This document shows, piece by piece, positions 14,356-25,300 of a stretch of DNA of 64,000 nucleotides. Made by a program: the position numbers and the translations under genes. The stretch's first letter is position 1. Each line of letters opens with the position of its first letter. The DNA is from Liolophura sinensis (lineage: Eukaryota > Mollusca > Polyplacophora > Chitonida > Chitonidae), in NCBI RefSeq assembly GCF_032854445.1, contig NC_088295.1:1428501-1492500 (forward strand), in the 5' to 3' direction. A model generated the notes under the pieces. The model made no database searches, had not been told where the DNA came from, and worked only from the letters and a program-made list of their open reading frames with translations.

Positions 14356-16324
14356 AGTTTTGCTTCAATTGTAAGAAGGAGATGGCGAGGAGGTGGCAAA
14401 ATTTCACGCACGTTTTTTGTCAAAGTGTATCAGTGTTATGGAGTGAGGCCCACTGAAGACGGGGACAACCCATGAATCATGACATGGGCGTAGTAAGGCA
14501 AGTAGTCACTGCGGTGAATAGGAAAGATATAAATGCAAATCTGTCGTATCAATTTCGGATGCCTGTTTTTCATTGTTCGTTAGACCAGGAGACAATGCAA
14601 ATGGCTGCAGTGTAACACAAACATATTATTATTGATAACTGCATACAGCACAGCAAGTCAACCGCACTGTATATGTAGTAATATTAGTCCGACAGAGGAA
14701 CCCTGCAAATTATCCGTTATAGCCCAGTGTGGTTTTCCATCATTTGGCAAACTTCTGGTCCGCAGGCAACACAAACCCGGCCACTGATCAGTACTTGAAT
14801 CATTTATAGATGTACATTTATTCGCCTATGTGTGATCATTGTTAGACAGTGATATCTGCTACGACTCACTCGTCAGTAACACGCGGATGAGTTTAGAATT
14901 TTCTTGGACGTTATTTGTGAACTCACCTGATTAGCTGTAGGAACTAAGTGCTTCCGTATGTGACACATCTGTTGTCCACAGGTATCAGTACTAATGTAAG
15001 TGTGTAGATATGTTCATAGAGTATAGGCTAGTTGGGAAATGTTTGATTATTGGTCCCTTCGGTGTATTTTACATGTATATGATCTTAATAGGGGAGTGAC
15101 AGCACCTTCTTGCTAGATACAGAAATTTGACTTCCATCAGTTTCTTGTTAAAGAAAGACATAATGATTTAAGGGTCTGAATATTAACGCTTGTTATCAAT
15201 GTTAGTAAAATACCAATAATTAATATTTTATGGCTATGCTGAAGAACCCAACAACATCATTCTCTGAAACAGATTTTCTTAAAATTTAACTTTGGGATTG
15301 TTTTTAAGACTTTACAATACTGTGGTTATAAAACAACCAACATAGCCTGGAACTGAATCGAGTTATAGTGGATGATAGTTTGATGTACATAGGGAAAATG
15401 CAAAGTCTCTTTTACTTGATTCCTGCATGGAACATGTGACAGCCTTTTGAAATGGCTGGTAACTCCCCCATTCTTTTCAACATTAGTTGCTTAATGGATA
15501 GATTTATGGTTTTAGTAATAAAAATATGACCAGAAAGCAAATCCAGGAAGACAATATGTTGCTGTTAATCCAATGGACCTGGTAAAGCGCTGATTTCATG
15601 ATGTCAGCAAGCCTGTATTACATGTAAGCTCAGTATTTTGTAAATATCGTCACCTTGTTCCAAAGAAACAAATGGCACACTTTACTTTAATGTGGATTAT
15701 GTCTTTGGGGTCCAAGGTAGCTTATTGTAATGAATGTATGCTGATGTACCTGAAAGAAAAGTACACCTGTTTGCTTTAAACACAGTGGAGAGATTATCTG
15801 AAGATAGTCCCTTTGTAAGGATTTCCTCGTTGGAGGGGGGAGTTGAAAGGGAATGACATGGCCAGATTGAGAGAGGTCTGAGTGCTAGCTGGTGTGTATC
15901 TAGTGAGGGTGGGGTAATCCTAACTTAGAGTGTGAAGACCCTTGGGGGCCAGGGGGCTTGGGTTTGGGTGACATCACCCAGCCCATAAAACACTGCAGGG
16001 GTCCATCAGTGAATTCAGCATATCCTCCTTCAATTAGGCTCTGCTATTAAGGAAAAAGTTGTCATTCAGCTTCGACTGGTGTTTGAATGTTAAAACACAC
16101 ATACCACCTGCAGTCCTTGTGCTGGCTTATAAGGAACAGAGTTCTGCCAGACCTCATTAGTGTGTCTCAGGTCACCTGAACATCATGATCATTCAGGGAC
16201 AGGTATGTACATACGTGATTACTTGCTTTCCATACTGTATGTAAAGCATGCCTGGAAACTATTGGATTTTCTTCACCTTTGCCTTGTCTTCTGCAGACCC
16301 TGATGGCACACCTTTTCTGGAGAC

Positions 16325-19300
16325 ATGTTGGGTGTCGCGATGGACTCGCTTCTGGACACAGCACAAGTAAGTGTGGGAGATGTCCCACATATTTACCAGT
16401 CATCATTTGCCTTGGAAATAATTTATTTTTTCATGAACATGAAAGTATATTTAACCTCTTTTTTAATTTATATATTGCATATCACTGGGAAAAATAATTT
16501 AAGTACTATTTGATAGCTTGGAATTTTTATACATCTTTTGTGTCAGTGGCCTGAAAGCAGTTGTTCATAGCCATGCTTCCTACTAAAAGTAGAGTTACAA
16601 ATGCATCAGTGAAACATTGCTTTTCAACCATGACATCACAGGCTCCATATTTTAACATTGTTTGGTGATCTTCGTGGATTTTGACACTATTATTGTTGCT
16701 GCGACTTTCTGAAGCCTGTTATAAGGACAGGTATCGGAGCTAACCTGCTTGTTCTGGTTACAGCTACTGGAACGACCAACATTAGAAGAAGTAACAGTTC
16801 CTCAGAGAAGTATTACAGACTTTTTCCAATCTCCAACAAAACCGGTGGCAGTTAGCAAACCTTCAACTTTATTAGGGTACTTCACAGGTAAGGATGGGTC
16901 ACCATCTGTTTCATCCCAGAACAGTGCAGGGAATGAAATTGATGGTAAACCTCAGTCGAAGAAGCGTAAACGGAACAGTGTGGAGGACTTAAACAGCTCT
17001 CTTAATGACTTTGACTCATCGGTGCGGAGTAAAAGCTCTGAAACTACACGTAAAAAAGTTAAATCAAGTGATAGTGCTAAGAGAAAGTCTCAAAAAGTTG
17101 TTGGAGTGCGTAAAGCTGTTTCTCATCCGATAGGAACATCCGACACTTGTGGTAGCCCATATGGTAAAGAGAACGAAGTAAGGTTATGCGCAGGAAACTA
17201 TGCAGAGACAGTAGTAGGTGAGGTGACAGCAGTATCAGAACCCAGGAACAAACTGTCTGTGAGCAGGAGAAAACAGGCTACCGGGCAGGCCAAGGGGCAG
17301 AGAGGTCACAGTAGTGGTCTTTCGTGCGATTCTCGTCTCTCACAGGCTACAGATCCTTCACCAGCTGAATCAGCAGATGAAACAACCACTATCATAGATA
17401 TACATACACCAAAAGTAAAACATCAGGAAAAATGTGAACAAAAGTCAGAACTTGACCGTGTACAGGCAGAATCCAAACAATTAGATAAAGTTTCAAAGAC
17501 TGAGCAAACCCTACTGAAGGGGGGCAGGGATGGGAACTTGACTGTGGAAGTGTCTTATGAGGATTTCCTGAGGAGTGAGGGTATACAGTTCTCGGAGCGT
17601 AGTCCTTCAGACAATGATCACTTTGACGAAGAGCAGCCACCTCAACTAACAGTTCCGAAGTGTCACAAAGTTTTGGACTATTTCAAAAAGACAACAAACC
17701 AGGACAGTAGAACAACTCGTATGAGAACACTTAGTGCACCAAACGGCGAAGATCACATAGTGACTAAGGCTGATGTCCATTTTGAACCTTCTCCACCTCA
17801 TGCTAGCACAACTCCTGTGAACAAACATACATGTGATAGTTATGATCTTCAGACATCAAATATACTTTTGTCCCATGAAGAATGTGATATGGACATTTTT
17901 GAAATAAGTTCTGAAATTATTGAAGTATCCCCTTTTAAACCTGCCGACAAAGTGTCTGACAGAGAGAAGAGCACTGTTTGTGGCACTTCCACAGTATTTT
18001 TGGACAGTGGTGAAGTTAAACCTGGGAAGCCTGGCGTGTTTACTGTAGACAAAACCAGAAAGCCTGAACTAACCCAGAGCCTTGTACAGAAAACCACACA
18101 AGCGACACTGTGCTTCACAAAGAAAGGCTTAGGGATGAACAAGCTGGTAAATGTTGTACAAGAATCTTCTGTTACTGTGATACAGTCTGAAAAAGAATGC
18201 ACAGAGTCCATGTCAGTGACTAGGACGCACAAGAAGGTGATTACTAATACCAGAAACCCAAATCAAGACTCCCAGCAACCAAAACGTGGCAAAAAATCAG
18301 CAGAAAGTAGTGCTACTGTAGAACGTGGCGAGGACAGACAAACTGCTGATGTGTTAACTGTACCATCTAGACGATCACCGAGAACAAAACATCTACCTGA
18401 GCTTGCACAACCAGAGTCGCGTAAGGCTGAGAAGAGGAGGAAGAAAACATTACGAGGGCGATACAGGGTCGCCCAACTCCAGCCTGGCTGTGACAACAGA
18501 AGTCCCATCCGAATTCGTCTGAAAAGGTAATGTTATTGACAGGATATGATATTCATTTAAAATAAATGTAAATTTTTGTAAACTTATCCACATGAAATCT
18601 GATAGGCTATAATGGCTGCAATCTTCGCTACAGGTGCTCCAGAAGCAGTGGGGATGAGGAATCCATTGCTGTTACAGCCAGGATGGAGAAAACCTCTGTA
18701 AGTCAACACACCAGCTACATACTTTTTTTATTTTGTTTCCAACTAAAATGACATATTTAAATGTTCAGATTTGTGGTTTTATGGTATCTTATAATGCATG
18801 TTTCAGGTGAAGACCAAAGCACAAAAACTGGTGGAGAAGGCTAAAAAAAAACAAAAATTGTCCCTGGAAAAGACGAGGAAAGCAGATCTGATTGTAACCT
18901 CCAAATATCCGAAAGGCAAGCAATCACCGGGAAAAAGCAAGAAGACATCATCCACCCGGTTTCTGTGTAAAAACACCAGGAAAGCAAAAACAGCCAATGT
19001 GACCCCATCTAAAAATACCAGAAAACCAAAAGCAGCCAGTGAGTCTCCAGTGGAAACTCCTAAGAAAGCTAAGACAAGTAAGATTCTGTTCTATTGTGAT
19101 TGTTTGGCTATAAAATTGAGCAAACCATTTTTCTCCCGCTTGAAAAGAAATACTCATGATGTGTGATTTATCGCTCTTTGCTTGCAGAAAAAGCAGTGAA
19201 GCTGGCGCCAATTTTTACCAAGAAACAGCCTGTGTTTACAGAAGTAACACCAAAAACTGCACTAGACCCAGAAATAGTTCGGCAGAGGCAGGAATTCCTG

Positions 19301-22300
19301 AAAAGCAGTCTCCCAGAAAACTTGAAGAGACGTAATGTTGCTACAGTTCCTGTCTCTTGTCTGCAACATCCCCCCATCCCACGTTGCTCCCATGTGCAAC
19401 AAGCACCTGCTGGCCAGGACAGAGAGGGGGTGAATGTATGGGATCTGCCTACAGTGGACATAAAGCTGAGAGATAAACATGCTGGTGTACCCGACCTTAA
19501 TGACAGTGATAAGATGTGCTGTTTGACTCGGTCATCAGTTAAGTGGCAACCACTCTGTATTCCCAAGGTTTGTCTTCTACAAGTCTAATCAGTATTAGGA
19601 TTAAGGGATAAGTATTAGGATTAAGGGATACGTGAAACGATTTGTTTTATTTCTTATTGTGCAGATTATCATGTGTAATAGTACAAATAAATTTTTCAGC
19701 TATCACTTAGGGGCATGAAAATGGCTTCAAAATAATGTTTTTGATGCCCGAGCTGTCAGTCTGAAAATCAAGTAGCTTCCAGCGGTGACGTCGACTATGA
19801 TCCCTGATCAAAGAGAACTCTTGGGAGGGGGAGGGGGTACTCTGAACAGGACTGGCCGAATGAGGAGGGGGATGTTGGGAACAGGCCGATTGAGGTGGGG
19901 GGGTGTGTTGGGGCGCAGAGGGGGCGCTAAACTTGCCAGAAGAAGCCATGCAGTATCTGTGTACATATCACCTTGCTGACACTGTAGCAACACGGATCAC
20001 CTGGCTTGGGGCACTTTGGTGGTGTTCACAGAGTTCCGTGCAAGATCAGCGATGACGTAATTTCTGGTTTTGTCTTGTGGCCTACAGTATCCATATTATT
20101 GATAAGCAGTTGTGTCTAATGAGTGAAAATGTTGTGTTCTGTTAATAAGGAGTTTGTCTTCCCAAGGTAAATGTCCTTTTATTTGTCAGGATTTCTGCCA
20201 ACATGAAGACCTCCATGAAAAAGTTGTGGACGTACTGCTGAAGGAAATTCAGAGGAACAATCCAAATTTCCCTGTCCAGCGTTTGTACAAATGCTACCAA
20301 ACAAGGAAAGAAGAATATGCAAATAAAGGTGAGAAAAGGTATACCTGGATAGTACGGTGTAGACCTATCTTATAGGTATGTTGATGTCTAGGTGTAGCCA
20401 TGTATAGACATCAGAGAATAATCTCACCAGAACATGATGAATACCTGGTTGGAGCTGGTTGGTGGCTCTGACCAAGTGGTTGTGGTCTGTAGTAAGTCAT
20501 CATATCACAGCCTGCTTGGATCAGAACCAGCAGACCACTGAACATCCAATTAGAAATGTGGACATTAGATCTCGTCGTGGATGCCACAGTTGCTACTCGC
20601 AGTGGTTGTTGATGCCGCATTTGCTACTTGCAGTGGTTGTTGCACCACAGCCTGCTTGGATCAGCACCACCAACCACAGACACAGGTAGGAACTGTGAAG
20701 CAAAGTTCTGTTTGTCACACTGGCTAAGCGGCTGTGACAGCGTATCACTCAGTATTATACCACAGCCTGCTTCGATCAGACCCACCAGCCACAGACACAA
20801 GACAGAAACTGAACCAAAGCTCTGTATGTCACAACTGCCACACTGGCTAAGTGGCTGTGATAGTGTATCACCTAGTATCATATCACAGCCTGCTTAGATC
20901 AGTATCGCAACTTGTCAGAGCACATTCACGTTGTACCACATATCCGGGACAATGCACATGTTGTATCAGCTCCAACTGCCTGTGCATATGTACTGCTGGT
21001 TGGGTGACTGTGATTTGTGGTGATGAATCATATCACAGCCTGCTTAGATCAGCAGTAAGTCTGCTAATGACCTGCTCAGTGCTGACACCTGACCGCTTTC
21101 CTTGCCCCTGCTGTTGCTGCTTTCTGTTGGCACCCAGACTGTCCTGGTTTGTGCTGACCAAGTGACTGGGATTTGTAGCTTTGAACCATATCACAGCCTG
21201 CTTGGATCAGCATGAATAAAGGCATTTTTAGGGGGCATGCGGTACCTTTGAAGCCACCCGAGGATATAGAGCACATCATTTCAGTGCAGTACATGATGTT
21301 CCTGTCTCAACTTTCTAGGACTTCATTTTGAGAGTTTTGCATCCCTGACTAAGTGGTTGTGATTTGTTGATTGGCTCATATCACAGCCTGCTTGGATCAG
21401 AACTGCTCCTCATAAAACTCAACAGTGATGGCCATCAAGCTGAAGTGGACATGAAGTTATACCTGTATTGCTTTGTTGGTGGTGTGTGATAGTTAGCAGC
21501 TTGAGGTCTTATCACGAACTTGTGCTCACAGCTAGGCATTGAGGTATTAGAGTGCGCAGATTTTAGGGGTTGTTGCTTTGATATTTAACATCTGCGGAGT
21601 CGTTATGGACTCCTTAGTGATCGATGTAGTGCTGACTGGGTGGTGGTGGTGTGTGATGCCTGATGTCATATCACAGCTGCTTGGATCAGCACAACATATC
21701 ACAATAGTCTACAGGTGTATTGGCTGTGTATTGTGAACCCTGACCATATCACAGCTGCTTGGATCAGCACAACATGTCACAATAGTCTACAGGTGTATTG
21801 GCTGTGTATTGTGAACCCTGACCATATCACAGCGGCTTGGATCAGCCCAACATGTCACAATATTCTACAGGTGCGTTTCGGAAGTGTGCTGTTACTGGTA
21901 CATTGTCAGATGTGCAAAATGATAGCTAACACTGACCAGGTCTCTGTGGTGTACGATTTCTGATATCATATCACAGCTGCTTGGATCAGCATGTCAAAGT
22001 AATATACAGGTGTGCCGTGAGGAAAGTTGAAGGAGTGAGAGCTTCTGTGGAGTGTAAGGTGTGGTTAGGAAGTGTGCTGTAAATGCAATGTCAGATGTCC
22101 TTCAGTGCTATATGATAGGTAACACTGACCAAGTCGCTGTGTATTGTGAACTCTGACCATATCACAGCTGCTTGGATCAGCATGACATGTCAAAGTAATC
22201 TGCAGGTGTGCTGTGAGGAGAGTACAAGGACTGTACAGAGCTTTTGTTGAGTGTAAGGTGTGGTTAGGAAGTGTGCTGTGAATGCAATGTCAGATGTCCT

Positions 22301-25300
22301 TCAGTACTATATGATAGGTAACACTGACCAAGTCACTGTGTATTGTGAACTCCAACCATATCACAGCTGCTTGGATCAGCATGACATGTCAAAATAATCT
22401 ACAGGTGTGCCGTGAGGAATGTTGAAGGACTGTACAGAGCTTTTGTTGAGTGTAAGGTGTGGTTAGGAAGTGTGCTGTGAATGCAATGTCAGATGTCCTT
22501 CAGTACTATATGATAGGTAACACTGACCAAGTCGCTGTGTATTGTGAACTCCGACCATATCACAGCTGCTTGGATCAGCATGGCATGTCAAAGTAATCTG
22601 CAGGTGTGCTGTGAGGAGAGTACAAGGACGGTACAGAGCTTTTGTTGAGTGTAAGGTGTGGTTAGGAAGTGTGCTGTGAATGCAATGTCAGATGTCCTTC
22701 AGTACTATATGATAGGTAACACTGACCAAGTCGCTGTGTATTGTGAACTCCGACCATATCACAGCTGCTTGGATCAGCATGGCATGTCAAAGTAATCTGC
22801 AGGTGTGCTGTGAGGAGAGTACAAGGACTGTACAGAGCTTTTGTTGAGTGTAAGGTGTGGTTAGGGAGTGTGCTGTGAATGCAATGTCAGATGTCCTTCA
22901 GTACTATATGATAGGTAACACTGACCAAGTCGCTGTGTATTGTGAACTCCGACCATATCACAGCTGCTTGGATCAGCATGGCATGTCAAAATAATCTACA
23001 GGTGTGCCGTGAGGAATGTTGAAGGACTGTACAGAGCTTTTGTTGAGTGTAAGGTGTGGTTAGGAAGTGTGCTGTGAATGCAATGTCAGATGTCCTTCAG
23101 TACTATATGATAGGTAACACTGACCAAGTCGCTGTGTATTGTGAACTCCGACCATATCACAGCTGCTTGGATCAGCATGGCATGTCAAAGTAATCTGCAG
23201 GTGTGCTGTGAGGAGAGTACAAGGACGGTACAGAGCTTTTGTTGAGTGTAAGGTGTGGTTAGGAAGTGTGCTGTGAATGCAATGTCAGATGTCCTTCAGT
23301 ACTATATGATAGGTAACACTGACCAAGTCGCTGTGTATTGTGAACTCCGACCATATCACAGCTGCTTGGATCAGCATGGCATGTCAAAGTAATCTGCAGG
23401 TGTGCTGTGAGGAGAGTACAAGGACTGTACAGAGCTTTTGTTGAGTGTAAGGTGTGGTTAGGGAGTGTGCTGTGAATGCAATGTCAGATGTCCTTCAGTA
23501 CTATATGATAGGTAACACTGACCAAGTCGCTGTGTATTGTGAACTCCGACCATATCACAGCTGCTTGGATCAGCATGGCATGTCAAAATAATCTACAGGT
23601 GTGCCGTGAGGAATGTTGAAGGACTGTACAGAGCTTTTGTTGAGTGTAAGGTGTGGTTAGGAAGTGTGCTGTGAATGCAATGTCAGATGTCCTTCAGTAC
23701 TATATGATAGGTAGCACTGACCAAGTCGCTGTGTATTGTGAACTCTGACCACATCACAGCTGCTTAGATCAGCATGACGCGTCTGAATGATCTACAGGCG
23801 TGTGTGGAAAGTGCGGTGTGACTGAGTCCAGTGTACTTAATGTGATAGGTATCACTAACCAAGTTGTGGTGTGTGATCTCACCTATCACAGCTGCGTGGA
23901 TGAGCAGGACATGTCAGACTAGTGTACAGGTCTGCCATGAGGAGTGTTCATAAAACTGGTACATTTCCAGAGGGATGAAGTGTACTAGAGTACTGGGTGA
24001 TAGGTGATGCTGGCCAAGCCACTGTGGTCTGTTATCTTGTATCATATCACAGCTGCTTGGATCAGCAGAGCATATCACAACAATCTACACGTGCTGTCGG
24101 GTGTGTTTGGGGAGTGGGCTGTGACTGGTACCTTGTCAGATGTCTTTCAGTGATTATAGTTGACAACACTGGTTTGGTACTTATATTCATATCACAGCTG
24201 CTATCATCTGCATAACCAGTCACGATAATCTACAGGTGTGTTTTGACTGGTACTTTGTTAGACGAACGTAATATGACAGGTAATACTGACCAAGTCACTG
24301 TGGTGTGTGATATCTGATATCATATCACAGCTGCTTGGATCAGCATGGCATGTCGCAATAATCAACAGGTGTACCGCAGTATTCAACAGGTGTGCCAGGA
24401 GAAATGTTTGGAAAGTTTGCTGTGAGTGGTAGACTTGAGGACTTTGGTAGTAGGTGATGGTGACACTGACTAAGTGGCCGTGGTCTGTTATCTTCGATCA
24501 TATCACAGCTGCTTGGATCAGTATTACATCTCTAACTTCACTTCAGATCACTTCAGTCCGGAAAGTCTAGGAAACCTGTATTTGACCCTTCGACGACAAG
24601 TACTGTCTGGAATTTGGCCATGTGATTGAGATTTGTGGTTGTTGTCGTATCACAATCTGCTTGGATCAACATCATAACTGGTCATATATTCAACAGTCAT
24701 TTCTTTGCACAGAATGGCAAACTTGAGCAACTGTATTTATCCCTATTATAAGTCAAACTGCCTTGCTACAAGATATATATACAACTTGGGTGTGTTGATT
24801 TCACATTTGACTGTTGTCTTCAACAATGTTTTGTCTGCCCACAGGTTTGCTCACGAAAGTGACATCCACGGAAGTGGGTTGCCAACAGCCCAGCACTAAT
24901 ACGCCAGTAGCTAGCCAGGATAAGGTTTCTCCTCAGAAAGAGGATGAACGGAACGGCAAGCACAAGGGCAGGGCCTGCAGACGATTGATGACCATAGATG
25001 GTATGGTCAGTGCCCCAGTTACCAGTAGGCAGAGGTCAAATAGGCTGAGACGAAACAGGAAGTCTAAGGACCAGTCAGAGGACCCCCCAGTGGAGCCCCC
25101 AGTGCCAGCTGAGGTTAGGGGTGGGGAACATGTTTGTGTACCTGTGGCATCATCTCTTCACCATCAGGCCAGTCAGTCGCTGACTTCACAGCAGCAGAAA
25201 GACACAGGTACGCTGGCTGATACTGACTAAAGGCAGAACATTTCAAGCTCTCTCACTCGTCTAGCTGTAAACCCACCTGCCATCGTGTTTAAGGTAATTG

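Larger units (their letters stand above)
12226..16296. other. Intergenic region between divergent RPS9 and ATAD5
   Basis: About 4 kb that should hold the promoters and 5' UTR exons of RPS9 (-) and ATAD5 (+). There is one SINE-like fragment (12571-12667) and a C9 run near 13605. A CG-richer stretch at 14330-14475 contains an E2F-like site. No coding exon was recognised; short open frames such as 14242-14475 look fortuitous. Confidence 0.5.
20329..24844 (+). ncRNA. mir-2 cluster: miR-2 family microRNA array, about 26 hairpins, in ATAD5 intron 6
   Basis: The intron consists of diverged units whose only constant part is a hairpin. The 5' arm is like CTGACCAAGTGGCTGTG, the loop is about 15-25 nt, and the 3' arm begins TATCACAGC and continues TGCTTGGATCAG. 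The 3' arm start and seed (ATCACAG) are those of the protostome miR-2/miR-13 family, and the CCTGCTTGGATCAG version matches the molluscan miR-2 I remember. Arms pair as CTGA-CCAAG...CTGTG with CACAG...CTTGG-TCAG, one bulged T included. All copies are on the host-gene strand, so they probably come from ATAD5 primary transcripts or an internal promoter. Copies 1-7 are mostly of the 22-nt CCTGC type; copies 8-25 have lost one C. Copies 12-20 are spaced exactly 199 bp apart. No mir-71 hairpin was found in the intron. Confidence 0.9.

Noticed and set aside
14242-14475. 77-codon frame near the putative ATAD5 promoter
   Set aside because: No recognisable domain; Arg/Gly content reflects local CG richness. 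More likely a 5' UTR or promoter.
15150-15175. GAAAGACA resembling the start of miR-71
   Set aside because: The following bases (TAATGATTTAAGG) do not match miR-71 and no hairpin partner was seen.
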